Under the pieces are notes generated by a model. The model did not search any database, was not told where the DNA came from, and was given only the letters and a program-made list of their open reading frames with translations. Of a stretch of DNA of 64,000 bases, positions 29,540 through 42,300 are shown one piece after another. A program made the position numbers and the translations under genes. Positions within the stretch are counted from its first letter, which is position 1. The number at the start of each line of letters is the position of its first letter. This stretch comes from Leishmania infantum JPCM5 (taxonomy: Eukaryota; Euglenozoa; Kinetoplastea; Trypanosomatida; Trypanosomatidae), in contig NC_009391.2 in assembly GCF_000002875.2 (NCBI RefSeq), positions 367,486 through 431,485 on the forward strand, written 5' to 3'.

Positions 29540-32500
29540 ATGGCGCCGCGGCAGCAACTTCGCGCCGCTGCGCTTTTTGGTGTGCTCCTCATCACCGGCG
29601 TGGCGTGCGTCGGCGTCACCGGCGCCCATGCCAGCTCCGATGCGGTGGTACAGACAACCCCGACATACCCGCTGCTGGATGTTGTCTTTCTCGCCACCAC
29701 CTCCATGGACCCTGACAGGACGCTGTACATATCCTCTGCAAGCAACTGCAGCAGTCGAGTCTCGCCGATCTGCACGCTGGGCCGCACTCAAGTCGGTGTA
29801 AACTACAACAGCTCAACGTGCATCTTCAACGTCACGTCCGCCTCTCTCGGCTTGAATGCGGCGACAGCGTCGTCGATACCTGCGCTTCACTGGTGCAGCA
29901 GCGCCACCGGCACCACGCCCTTTGCGACGCTGCAGATGAACGCGGTTCGCATGACACCCGGCTACGCCTATTACAGTGCGGACACGACCTTCACCTTCAA
30001 CCAAGCGACCCCGGTTGGCGCCAAGGTAGGGCTGTACCGGGAAAGCAGCTGTGACACACTGCTGAATGGCCTGCCGTTGACGACGCTGCAGAGCTCGCGC
30101 GAGCTGACAGCGAGCATCGGTCCCCGCACTGTCACGTACGTGTGTGCTTCCATTCCAACCGTCTTCAACAACGCCACCGTCATTGCAGTGCGCTCGGTAG
30201 TTTACGGCGTGTCTCCCTATGACATATACACCACCCAGGGCATCCGCCATCGCAGCGTCGTCATCAGCGCCTCATCGTCCTTCCACTACATGTCACTCTC
30301 GACTGACCCGCAGTGCCTGACACTGGCGCAGCCATATCAGCAGACGGAGACGGGCGACGGGGTACTGACCATCAAGGTGCCGCGCGGCACGTACTACTTC
30401 TGCGGTGTCGTCATCCGCGGCCTCGAAGGGGTCGGCGTGTTTGTGCCGGCTCTTAGCACGTTCAAGGTGCTCGAGTATGGCATTCGGCCGCACACCATGT
30501 ACGCGGCGCGCGCCACTCCGATGTCCTTCTCACTGGACGCTGTCGCTGTGCAGAGCAAGCTGCAGGGCGCCCTTTTTACCACCGCCAACTGCGGTGTGAG
30601 CGGCAGCAAGCCGGTGACAAGCTGGAGCGCGTCAATGACGTGGACGGTGGGTGTTGCCGGCACCTACTACGCCTGCGTACGCACAAGTGGCAGCACTCTA
30701 GCCGCCGACGTGGGCTACGTCAATCAGGTGGTGGTCTCCAACATCCCTGCGGTGTCTCTCGCTCGCCAGCCGGCCATCAGTGGTCTCGGCGAGCTGGCTA
30801 CAGTGACGCGCAGCGCCCTCGACGACGTCCCCGCAGCTGTGGTGACAGTCGGGCTGTCGACTAGCTCGAGCTGCGCTACTCTCTTTGCCGGGGGTAGCAC
30901 AACGGAGACGGGGAGTACGGCCTCTTTTTATGTGCCTGAGAACTCGCCAAGCAGCACCTTCTATTGCGTGTCGAACCGACTCACGACGGACGCGAGCGGC
31001 GGTGACAGCAGTGAGCCCACCAAGGCGGTCTACTACCCGCTGGGACCGCTGGAGCTGCGCACCTACGGCCTGACCTACCCTGCCCTACGCACCCAGGCGA
31101 CGATGAAGGTGGGACTCGACAGCGACGTTGTCTTCGGCAGCGGCACCTCCATTTGTCTGACACCTGCTCTTCTCCCCAGCAGCAGCAGTAGCAGCACTAG
31201 CAGCATTAGCAGCAGCACTAGCAGCATTAGCAGCAGCTTCGTCGACCATGACACCTGCGACACCGCGATCGCTGCTAACAGCGACATCGCCATGACATTC
31301 CAGCTCTCCAGTCTAACCTCCATACTCACCCCCGTGCTATTCCCAGTAGCAGGAAGTTGGTTGCTCTGCGTGCGGGAGCCTGGCGTGATGGGCAGCGCGT
31401 ACGTGCGGCTGCGCACGCTGCGCGTGTACGGCAACGCCACTGTGACCCCAGACGGCGTTATCCCGGGGATACCAGCAAGGCTCGCCGTCACAGCGATTCC
31501 GCCGTCGACGACGGTGAGCCTGACGACGGACATCGCCTGCTCGATCAACATGCCAGTGGTGACCACGACGCAGTCGAGCCTGACTGGCACGGCTGCCCTC
31601 GTCTTCACACACATGGCCCTGGGCAACCTCCTTCTCTGCGTTGGCTACCATGGCGAGCACATGTCTCAGGGGACGGCAGCGGAGCTGATGGTGGCTGGCA
31701 CCGTGGCGAGCACGAATGCCCGCGTCGTGCCACCCCTGGCTGTCGATTCCGTGCCCACGCAGCTGACTTTTTCCGCCCGAGGCGCTTCGTCACTGAGCGG
31801 CTACACCGCGCTGCTGGTGCCGCCAAGCACCAGCGGCCGCGTTGCGACCACGTGTCCAACATCCGCGACCGCTGAACTTATTCAGCTACCAATATCCGTG
31901 CCTCCCTCCGCTACTACCGGCGCGATCGCCGTGCCACTTCNNNNNNNNNNNNNNNNNNNNNNNNNNNNNNNNNNNNNNNNNNNNNNNNNNNNNNNNNNNN
32001 NNNNNNNNNNNNNNNNNNNNNNNNNNNNNNNNNNNNNNNNNTTAGCAGCAGCACTAGCAGCATTAGCAGCAGTTTCGTCGACCATGACACCTGCGACACC
32101 GCGATCGCTGCTAACAGCGACATCGCCATGACATTCCAGCTCTCCAGTCTAACCTCCATACTCACCCCCGTGCTATTCCCAGTAGCAGGAAGTTGGTTGC
32201 TCTGCGTGCGGGAGCCTGGCGTGATGGGCAGCGCGTACGTGCGGCTGCGCACGCTGCGCGTGTACGGCAACGCCACTGTGACCCCAGACGGCGTTATCCC
32301 GGGGATACCAGCAAGGCTCGCCGTCACAGCGATTCCGCCGTCGACGACGGTGAGCCTGACGACGGACATCGCCTGCTCGATCAACATGCCAGTGGTGACC
32401 ACGACGCAGTCGAGCCTGACTGGCACGGCTGCCCTCGTCTTCACACACATGGCCCTGGGCAACCTCCTTCTCTGCGTTGGCTACCATGGCGAGCACATGT

Positions 32501-35313
32501 CTCAGGGGACGGCAGCGGAGCTGATGGTGGCTGGCACCGTGGCGAGCACGAATGCCCGCGTCGTGCCACCCCTGGCTGTCGATTCCGTGCCCACGCAGCT
32601 GACTTTTTCCGCCCGAGGCGCTTCGTCACTGAGCGGCTACACCGCGCTGCTGGTGCCGCCAAGCACCAGCGGCCGCGTTGCGACCACGTGTCCAACATCC
32701 GCGACCGCTGAACTTATTCAGCTACCAATATCCGTGCCTCCCTCCGCTACTACCGGCGCGATCGCCGTTGCCACCTTCACTCCTGCCAGCAGCACGGTGG
32801 GCACCGCGTATCTCGTGTGTGCTGGTGCAGCTGGAAAATTTATTTCAACCGGGACGGTGACGGTAGCTGCTGCTCCAGCCATGACGACTGATCCCTCGCC
32901 GCCCGCCTTTGGACTCCCAGCCCATGTGACTTTCAGCAGTGCCATTATGTCCCTCTCTCACGCGGACACCTTCACTGCTATCAAAGCCACGGACAGCTGT
33001 ACCTCGGATATGAGCATCGCAACCGTGTTCGCCACAGGGAGCGTGGACACCGCAACAGGGGCCGCCCAGCCCTTTGTGGTCCCCACGCTGCCTAGCACGG
33101 TCACGTCGGTGCGGCTGTGCGTGGCGAAGAAGGTCCAACTCGTCGGCAGCACGCTCGGCTACGCAGACGCAGGCGTCATTGAACTAAACACCTTCACCTC
33201 CATCACTAGGTACGCGCAGCAGGGGCGACCCAACACGCTGGTTGGCAAACCGCTCCTCAGCACCGCGACGCTCTACCTTGTCAGCTGCACCGGAGCTGGA
33301 TGTGGCGCCAGCAACGCCGACATCGCGTGCTCTTCTACCGACGCCACCAAGTACACCACTTCCAGCCACTCACCCCTCACAGCTCCCGCGGGCACGTACT
33401 TCCTGTGCCAGCGCGTGACGGTGGGCACGGTGGTGTCGGTGGTGGGCTCGAACACGACGGTGGAGGTGGTGGAGCCGTTTAAGATGCGCCTCTCCGTAGA
33501 CCCCTCTGCCATTCGCGCGTACGTGCCGTTCGCAGTGACCATGTCGGGCGGCCCTGGCGGCGCGGGGGCGAAGTACACGGTGGTGGCGCAGCCCGCCTCT
33601 ACTCCGTGCGGCAAGACGGCTGCCGAGTCACAGCGCTTTACCATGGGCAGAGACACCACGGACATCACCATCACGGACATCGTGCCGATGCAAAACATCT
33701 GCTTCTGCGTGCAACCGTCCCCTGCCGACAGCTTCGAGGTGCTGACGGGCACGCTGCGGCACTACATGACGCCTGCAGCTGTGATCGGCGACCGCGCGAC
33801 GACGCTGACGTCTGGCGGTGTGATTAGGGGCGCCACGGCGGTGCTGTCGCGCACGGCGGACTGCCTCAGCGTCGTGGCTGGCGGCGGCGCTGCGCCGATT
33901 GTGGACGCGAGGGTGACGTTCACTGTCACGTCGTGCGGCGCGAACGGAGCGCTGGCGTCGCTGTACTACTGCGAGGCTGCTAGCGGGGGTGCGTACGCGT
34001 CCCGCGGTGCGGTGGGACTGCTGCGCGCGAGCGGGTGCAGCGGCGGCGCGGATGCGAGCATTGCCGAGGTGAACGCGGCGCCTGGCGCTGCGATCGGCAG
34101 CTTCGGGATCGACGCCGCGTACCTGGCGAGGCCGCGGCTGTCTGCGTCGCCGGACTGCGGCGTGCTGCTGGACGCAGCTGTTGCGAGCGTTGGGTACGCG
34201 CCCGGGGCTGGCGAGCGCGCTGCGTTCCACGTGTGCGCCGTGCTTGTGGGCGACGCGAGCGTGACGTTCACGACGGCGCGCCCGACGCTGCGCGTTGCGA
34301 ACTGGGCCGTGACGCCGACTGCTGCTGTGAGCCGGTACAACGCGACGCTTGGCGCTGCTGCTGCTACTGCGGTGCGCGTGAACTACGCGACGCCGTCGAG
34401 CGAGACGTTCCTGAGCACTGCGAGCGACTGCAGCGTGCGGACGGCGAGCGCGGCGGGGCTGAGCGGGGCGTCGAAGGCGGCGACGTACAGCACGACCGGC
34501 GTGCGCGGGCTTGTGCACGTGTGCACTGTTGCGCCGCTGAGCGGGAAGACGCTGGCGGTTGCGCAGTTCCTGTCCGTGACGCCGCCTGCTGTGCTGAGTG
34601 TGTCGCCGGCTGTTGNNNNNNNNNNNNNNNNNNNNNNNNNNNNNNNNNNNNNNNNNNNNNNNNNNNNNNNNNNNNNNNNNNNNNNNNNNNNNNNNNNNNN
34701 NNNNNNNNNNNNNNNCGTGAGCACGAACTGCACGCGCGGTGGCGGCGGTGGCCGGGGGCTGAGCCGTGGCGCGGTGGCCGGAATTGTTATATGTTGTCTT
34801 GTTCTTTGTTGCTGCGTCGCGTGCGCGGGCTTGTGGTGTTTCTGCTGCGGTCATGTCGATGTCAAGCCCGCGGAGGAAGTGGAGGTGCACATTCCTGCCG
34901 ACGCCTCGTTGGTGGTGAAGCTTCGCGGCCGCCTGTCGGCGGAGTTCCACTGGCGCGGTGACTCGCCAGACGGCTCCTTCAGAAGCTTTAGTGGCTCACT
35001 GTCGTCTGTGGGGACTGATGTGTCGCTGACGTTGAACCCGCTGCTGGTGAGTGCTGCGTACGCCAGCGGGGCTGCGCTGCTGCCGGACGACCATCCGATA
35101 ATTCCTGTTACCGTCGACGAGAAAGTCAGGAGCCTGCCGAAGCTAGAGTGGGAGCACCGCCGGCGCCTCGCTGCTCGCGAGGGGGAGGCGCGGCGTGTGA
35201 TGCGGCGGCGGTGCGAGGCGGACCTGCAGGAGTTGAAGGCGGAGGTGATTGTTTTCTTCACTGACGGCGCCTACCGTGACGGCGACGGCGGGGATCAAAC
35301 TGGGCTTGAGTGA
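29540..35313 (+). CDS. large type I surface glycoprotein, paralogue 1 (interrupted by two assembly gaps)
   Basis: I do not know a named family. The ATG at 29540 starts a signal peptide (ALFGVLLITGVACVGVTGAH). The ectodomain is made of roughly 90-110-residue units. Each unit has a Cys after a Ser/Thr/Asp turn and a second Cys about 25-40 residues later in a YxC or VxC strand (for example NCGVSGS, then YYACVRT), suggesting disulfide-bonded beta-sandwich repeats; N-glycosylation sequons are common. A Ser-rich run (SSTSSISSSTSSISSS) lies at about 31180-31237. After GGGGGRGLSRG comes one transmembrane helix (IVICCLVLCCCVACAGLWCF, near 34779-34845) and a cytoplasmic tail of about 160 residues. Gaps at 31941-32041 and 34616-34715 break the frame. 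If the 727-bp overlap across gap 1 is collapsed and gap 2 is given the 1177 bp seen in paralogue 3, the length is 6015 bp, an exact 2004 aa. Probably one gene. Confidence 0.75.
31206..31932 (+). repeat. copy 1 of a 727-bp sequence repeated across assembly gap 1
   Basis: Matches 32042-32768 at a constant offset of 836 with one visible mismatch (31237 versus 32073, at the edge of the second contig). The eight bases after 31932, next to the gap, carry two single-base deletions relative to the second copy. This is what unmerged contig ends look like. Confidence 0.85.
31941..32041. other. assembly gap 1 (101 N) in surface protein 1
   Basis: Placeholder run of N. Its two flanks overlap by 727 bp, so the true gap length may be negative. 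Confidence 0.95.
32042..32768 (+). repeat. copy 2 of the 727-bp sequence repeated across assembly gap 1
   Basis: Second copy of 31206-31932; sequence continues uniquely from 32769. In frame with the rest of the gene when the first copy is removed. Confidence 0.85.
33403..34456 (+). repeat. ectodomain block shared by surface proteins 1 and 2
   Basis: About 1054 bp matching 42277-43330 at constant offset 8874 with only about two visible differences. Its downstream part, 33739-34615, also matches 55976-56852 in paralogue 3 (offset 22237). The stretch 33578-33738 is shared only with paralogue 2, because paralogue 3 has a different module there. Confidence 0.9.
34616..34715. other. assembly gap 2 (100 N) in surface protein 1
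   Basis: The flanks match 56852 and 58030 in paralogue 3, so about 1177 bp is missing here. Confidence 0.9.
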
Positions 35314-38050
35314 AGCGGCAGTACGCCTGTGTCTTGGTGCGCGTTTGCGGGGGCAGCACGGGGAGGGGGCGAGTAGGAGCACTGCACAGGGCCTCTCTCT
35401 CCCGCCTTTTTTTTGTAGGTCCTCGTGCGACCGCTTTCACGTGTGTGGCGTTCAGGCCATGAGGCTGCGTGGTGCCTCTTTCTCTCCGTGAGCATGCGGG
35501 CTGTGCATTGTGCTTGTCCTTTTCCATTCCCTTATCTTGCGTTCGTCGGATGTCAAGCGGCATTCACCTCCCTCCCTTCCTTTCCCCAACCCTCGCGCTC
35601 CGGCTCCCGCTCTTGTGCCAGGCCTCTGACTCATCGGCCTGCGCCACATACTTTCAAACCATAGGCGGGCTCTATGCCTGCCCCTCACTCACCCTTCTCC
35701 GCCCCTTTCTCTGCGCGAAAGGGGAAGGAAAGAAAAGGGGGGTGGGTGGGTGAGCGGAGGCCGGCAGGCGGGCGGCTGTCGTTGTCGCTTACGTCTTTTG
35801 TTGGAAAGGAAGAAGCTCAGGAAGGCGACAATGACCGCGACGGGGATGTGCGGCAGCGAGAGAGAGTGAGAGAGCTGCCCTTGGGGGGACTTTGTGCGTG
35901 CTCCTCTCGCCCTTTTCCCACGTCTGTGTGTGGATGGCTGCACAGCGTGCTCGTGCGCGCGCACAAGTACCGACGTCGGCGTGTATTCCTGGTGTCACCT
36001 TCTTCTCCGGGGGCTGGCGCTTGGGCGTTCACGGTGCGCCGAGGCATTTTTCCTCCGCCTCAACCGTAGCTTTTCTTGGTTCGTGTACGCGTGTGAGTGT
36101 GGGTGTGTGAGCGCACCCGGCTGCACATGGGAGGGTGTGGACGTGCGTGTGTACATATAGTTTTCCATAGGCACCTCTTCCCCCCTCTTTGCCACACAGT
36201 GTGCGAGGGCACACGCATGAGCAGCCTCCCTCCCCTCTCCTTCTCTCCTCCTCTCCTTCCCCTCCTTGCTTCCCCTCCTCGTCGCCCTCTCACCGCTTCC
36301 CTGTTCTCACCCCCTCCCCTCCGTCTCCCACGTGGTCCCTTCTTTGGCTTCTGAGGTGCCGGCGCAGGCGCTTTTTCTTGCTCTCTCTACCTCTTCCCCC
36401 CATCCTGCTCGCACAAACGCGCACGTACGCGCTTGGCGTCAAGTGAATGCGATGCACATGCGCAGGGCTCTTTCTCTCCGTTTGCATGTGTGCGCCTCGG
36501 ACTGCGTAGCGGGCGTGGTATGCTCTCTTTTTCAAAAGTGTGTTCGCCCACCCTGAGTGGGCCGCTACGCCTTCACTCCGCTTCCCTCTTGCCACCCCCC
36601 TATCACCGCTTTTCTTCGCAAGCTCTACGAGGCCTCGACAGGGTGCTGCTTCGGCTGCTTCTCCTCCCTAACGTCGCCGAGGCGTGGAGGTGGTGGAACA
36701 CCGCACTCGGTGCGGTGTGCGTGTCTGCGCGCGTGTTCACGGACGCTCTCGCGTGTGTGTAGGTGTGCGCAGTGCGGCGCTCTATTTTTATTTTTTATTT
36801 TTTGTATTTGAGTGCGGTTTCCATCGACACGAACGCCACCATCAGGCGATCGAACAGCGACAACAACAGAAAATATGCGAGCGAGAAGACAACTGTGGCC
36901 TGCCACCTCTGCTCATGCGGTGACTTGTGCGTGTGCCTGGCTCTCGCCTCTTGCGCCAGCTGCTGTGCGTCGTTGTATAGCAGGACAGCACGTGTGCGTC
37001 TGCTCGCATCAACCCCTCCATATCTGACTGCACTTATAGAGCTCCGGAGGGGAGGGGGAGGGAACCCAGAGCACACGCTCGCCGGCGCTTCTCTTGGCCT
37101 CTCTGAGTTTCTCTTCATGCGTCTTCCCCTTCCCTCTCTCTGAATCGCTGCGTGCGGCCACTGATGTCCGCCAGGATTGTGCGTTGAGCGGTGGTCTGGC
37201 CTCCGCTTCGTCGAGGCGCATGCGCATGCTCATGGAGCGCGCTGCTCTCTCTGCCCTTCTCCCCCTCACTCTTTCCAACTCGCTGCACGCCCTCTCTTCT
37301 CTTCAGTGCCCGCATATCGCTTCTTCACTCTCCCCTCTCCCCTACCTCCTAACACGCACGCAAGACCCCCTCCCCCAAGAAAAAAAAGGCTTTAAGCGCT
37401 CTCTTGCCTGCATGTGTACCCTCATGTGCATACACCGACACGCATAATTGAATGCATGCCGCCCTGCACAACACCATCCCCACAGGCGCGCGCCCCTCTC
37501 TCTTCCTCTTCGGTGTGGTTTCCGCTTGTTCTTCGCGTCGCGTCTGGGCGTGTCTGCCGCCGACGCCGCCGTCCAGTGTGAACGAGCAAGTGTAGGCTCG
37601 AGCGTGCAGGCGAAGGTGGCTTACAATTGTAGGGGAACCAAGGCGGTGGAAGTCGGATACGGGTGCGCCCTTGCGTGCGTGTGTGTGTTCTCCTTTGTGA
37701 CTCGAGGCAGCACCGACAGAATTCGTCCACCTCTTCTGCTCTCCCTCCCTCCGCTTTCCATCAGTCACCTCCGCTACTCACTGCTCGCATCTCACTCCTG
37801 CTCCCGAGCGCCCACAAGCACGCGTAAGCACCGCTTCCGCCCAAGCAAACGCGTTGTGCGTGCCAGCGAGTGTGTCTCCGCTCCCCCTCCCTCGTTGCTC
37901 GCCTAGTTTGTTTTATTCTGTCTCACTCTCCCCTCTTGCGGGCCACACCTGCCACAGCTGCGGGTAGTCCATCGTCCGCGTACGTTGGGGTGCGTGCGTG
38001 TACGCGTGCACGTGCGTCCGCTGCGTTCTATCGTCTTACTCATCCCACCT

Positions 38051-38087
<37 letters not shown>

Positions 38088-39324
38088 ATCTACAGTGCAT
38101 CCACGCATCCCTTTATTCAGGTCACCAGACCCCCCTTCCGTCCGCCCCTCTAGCGAGCACGTAAGGAATCATATCGCCAATATCGTGTCTACTGCTCCAT
38201 CTCTCGTACCGCTCCTCTCCTCGCGTGCGAGTTGCCTGTGCGTACTAGTGTGCATCTCTGTGTCTGTGCCTACGGGACTGTGTACTCCACTCCTGCTGTG
38301 ACGGTGGTGTGTGCTGTGACGTCCTCCTGCGACGCACCTTCTTCTGTTCTTTCTCGTTTCCTTGCCCTTCCTCTCCGTGCACTCTCGCTCTCCCCTCTTT
38401 CTCTTCGAGTTGAGCGGACTTCGCGTCTGTCTGCGTGCGTGTGTGTCTGCCTCTCCTCCTCTCTCTGTCGCTGCTCTTCTTGTCGTTGCTGTGGCGGCTG
38501 TGGTTTCTCGGCTCTCCCTCACACGCACATATCTCCCCTCCTCATCCTCCTCCACGCATACAGGCCCGAGGGCCTGTATAGCTGCATCCGATCAGATACC
38601 TATTTCTCTCTCGCTCTCTCTATATACACGTACATATACATCCTCTTGTTTCCCCTTGCCTGTGCGCCCAACCGACACAGCTTCTGTGTGGCTCCTACCC
38701 CTTCTTCTCTTCTCGTTGGGCGTGTGTGTGCCTCTCTCTCCTTGCGCGTCTATCGACGTCTCGCTGTTGCGCTTCTTCCTGTTATTCGTTGCGTGCGTCT
38801 TTTCGTGTCTGCCATTGTTTGCTTGGCTGTGTGTGTGTGCGCGCCTTCCTCACCTCCCTCCCGTCCTTCCCCTCATCTGCCGCCCTCTTTCGGTTGTCCC
38901 TCTGTTTTGGTCTTCTGGTGCGTGCGGGACTGCCGGTCTCTCACGCTGCGGCTCTCGTCCCCTCACCATAGCCGCACCGCACCTTACTCGAAACTCGCTC
39001 GCTCACCAGTGCGGCGCACATCTCCTTGCTCATCCATTTTTGCGCTCTTGGCCGCGTGTCTTCGCATCGAGGGCTCCTGCATTGCACCGTGCTCACGTGA
39101 GCAGCCGCCGCTTGTGGCGCAAGTCCGTGGCGTGAGACTGTGTCTGGCTGAGCATCAGACGGCCTCCGCTTTCGCTGCCCCTCGTCTCTGCCGACACCTC
39201 TCCAGCTCTTACACGCACACGCCGCATCACAACCTCCCCCTCGGCCCGTTTTGCATCTCTCGCGCCTCCCTCGCCTCTCCTCGGCCCACCCGACCCGATT
39301 GCTGCGACGTTGCTTAACAGAGGG
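35314..39324. other. 4-kb intergenic region between surface proteins 1 and 2
   Basis: Pyrimidine-rich spacer without a supported gene. It contains (CA)n at 38054-38087, a perfect 10-bp hairpin at 38558-38579 and a weaker 8-bp hairpin at 36698-36718. A CT-rich tract ending in AG at 39204-39205 is a possible splice acceptor for surface protein 2. The long open frame upstream of 39317 is CT-derived (Leu/Ser/Arg/Cys) and not believable. Confidence 0.6.
38558..38579. repeat. perfect 10-bp inverted repeat with 2-nt loop
   Basis: ATACAGGCCC at 38558-38567 is followed by GA and by GGGCCTGTAT at 38570-38579, a perfect complement. No T-run follows, so it is not an obvious terminator. Confidence 0.85.
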
Positions 39325-42300
39325 ATGGAGAGGCGGACGTCAGCACGCCGCGCACTGGTGTGCGTGGCGTCTGCGGCACTGGCACTCGCGCTGCTCATCC
39401 CGGCGGCATGCGGCTTCGCCGGTGCTGCTGCTGCGGCGTCGATAACGGTGACGACGACGCCGTCGCTGCCGCTGCTCGACGTGCCGTTCCACGCGGACGT
39501 GGCGGGTGCCGGCAAGGGGCACAGTGTGTTTGTCTCCAGTCAGAGCGACTGCAGTGGTGCCTCGAAGGTGACGCCGGTGTGCACCCTTGGGAGTGCGGTG
39601 GATGGCGTCAGCTTCGTGAATGGGACGTGCGTGTTCCATGTGACGAGCGAGGCGCTGAGTGTCGACTTGACGAGGCCCCGCCCCACGGTTCCCGTACTGT
39701 ACTGGTGCAGCAGCGCTCATCCCGGCGCGTCGGTGGGCGCGCTGCAGATGAGCGTGGTGAGCACAGTTCCTCTGTTTTTCTACAGAGCGGAGTACAACGA
39801 GCTCACCTTCAGCGACGCGACGCCTCTTGGAAGCATCGTTAGCTGGTCCTCGTCTCCGGATTGCGGCAGCCCTTTGCCGAACCACGCGAACGCGGTGCTG
39901 GACAGCAGCCGCGTTGTGCTTCTGACGTACAGTGGCGATACTGTGTACGTCTGTGCCACGATCCCCACCGTGTCGGGGACCATGACAGCGCTGGCACTCC
40001 GTGCGGCCGTAATAGGCACGTACCTCTACAGGATCAGCCCCACGAGTGGGGTGCGCCATCGCACCATCAGCATGACGACGACGATAACGGAATCCATTGC
40101 AATGATTTCTGTCTCACATGATCCGTACTGCCGCACACTCGAACAACCAGGGAAGCTCTACGCCTCCTTGACATCTTTTGATTTTGAGTGGAGCGTCACC
40201 GCCGGTGTCTACTACTTGTGCGTTATCACGAACAAGGACGTCGGCCTGCCCTCGTCAAACACCTTCACAGTGGAGGAGTACGACGTGCAGCCGCACACGA
40301 TGTACGCGGCCCGCGAGACTCCGCTGACCTACGCCCTGAGTGCGGCTGGCCGTGAGGAGGAGCTGGAGACGGCGCTGTCGACGACGACGGACTGCATTGG
40401 AGGCTCGCTGGTGGTTCCTTGGGGAGCATCGATGTCGTGGGCAGTGCCAAAGGTGGGCACGTACTACGCGTGCGTACGGGACCGCGGTGCGGCGAGCACT
40501 GCCGGGCACACGAGCGCGATCACTGTGACGGACCTGCCGACGCTGACGTTCTCGCCGTCGCCTGCGGTGCTGGGTCTGCCGGTGTCTGTGACGGTCAGCC
40601 ACACGCTCAGCAGGAAGAATGTGTTCCGCGTGCGCGTTTCGAAGGGCGCGGGGTGCGACTCGGCGGGTGCGACGGGTGCGACGCCGCGTGGCAGTGCTAC
40701 TGCGATGGTACGGGCGCCGCTCGGGATGCCGGCGAGCGTTACCTACTGCGTCTCGAACCCGCTGGAAGACGGCGACGACGGCGCTGACACACCTGTCGGC
40801 GGTGCTGTGTACCACGCGCTGGGCGCGCTGCGCACACGAACGTACCGCGTGGGCCACGGCGCCTTGCTCACGAACACGCGAATGGAAATGCTGCTGGACA
40901 GCGAGGTGCTGCTTCCCAGGGGGACGACTGTGCTGCTTGTGCCGTCGAATAGGGCGAGCGGCACTTGCCCGGAGGCGATGGCGGCTGCCGACGCTGCTGG
41001 TGCAGACGAGTCCATGACGTTTGATGTCTCCGGTGCGTCGGCGGTACTGTCACCTGTGGTGTTCGCGTCCTCGGGTGCGTGGCTGGTGTGCGTGCGAGAC
41101 GGTGTCGGGGACGATGCCGGCTACACTGCGGCTGCACAGGTGCAGGTGTACAGTGACGCGGCGGCCTTATCGACGGACACGGTGCTGAACGGCGTGAGAA
41201 CGGAAGTTGTTGTGACGCATTTGCCGCCTGAGGCGCCGGTGACGGTGACGTCAAGCATCACGTGCGGTTTGTCGATGGAGTCCGTGGGCGCCGGCACGAC
41301 GAACAGCAGGGGCGTCGTGACGCTGAACGTGCAGTCAGCCTCGGCAGGGCCGCTGCTGGTGTGCGCGGGGTACCCCACGGCCTCAGAGTCACCGGCGACG
41401 GATATTGGCATTGAGTATGCCCCCGCCGGAACCGTGCGGAGCGCGAACACGCGCGTGTATCCAAGCATCGCGTACGTGAGCGAGACGACGACGCTGAGCT
41501 TCGCCGGGGTCGGCGGCATGTCGCTGACGGGCTACTTCGCTTTCTTCCTGCCTCATGCGACGTCGTGCAGCGAGCCCGACGCGACGGTTTTGGGCTCGGG
41601 ACTGAAGGGGCCGGACGCGACGTCGACCGTGTCGTACGGGACGGTGAGTGGCAGTGCGCTGGAACGGGGAACCTTGTACCGCGTGTGCGTGGGGCGATCC
41701 ATAGGCGACGGCTACTGCGATGCCGGCGTTGTTGCGGCGATGGAGGTGCCGCCGGTGTCGACGGACCCGCCGGTGCCAGTGCGCGGGCTGCCCGTGCGGC
41801 TGCAGCTGCCGCCGAGCTTCACGAGCACTGCTGCTGTGACGTTTTACGTTGTGGTGGGCGGCACGGCGAGGTGCAGCGACGACCTGAGCGGGACCCGTGT
41901 GTACGGGAGCGGGCCTGTGGACCGTGCGAGCGGCGCTGCGTCTGCGTTCGTGGCGCCTGCGCGTGCGAGCGGCGTGGACGCCGTGCGCGTGTGCGTCGGG
42001 TCGAACGAGAGCCTCGTGTCGGACAGCCTGGGGTACGCGCATGGCGCGACGCTGCGGCTGGAGCAGTTCCACACATCGATGGTGTACCTGCAGCGCGGCG
42101 TGCCGAACGTGCTGTCCGGTGCGCCGATGGCCGCGACGGGGTCGCTGTACGTTGTCGCGTGCGACGGGAAGGAGTGCGACGCTGACAACGCTGACGGCGT
42201 GTGCCGCGCGAAGATGTCGCAGGGCGCGACGAGCTCTGCGACGGCTGCGCTGGATGCGCCGCTGGGGCGGTGCCTGCTGTGCCAGCGCGTGACGTTGGGC

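Noticed and set aside
32128..35313. Separate gene starting inside the surface protein 1 region
   Set aside because: Its first codons are an internal Met of the repeated 727-bp block. The break upstream is the N run and probable false duplication, not a gene border.
38232..39317. 361-codon frame upstream of surface protein 2
   Set aside because: Pyrimidine-tract translation (Leu/Ser/Arg/Cys) in the leader region without any domain or normal codon use.
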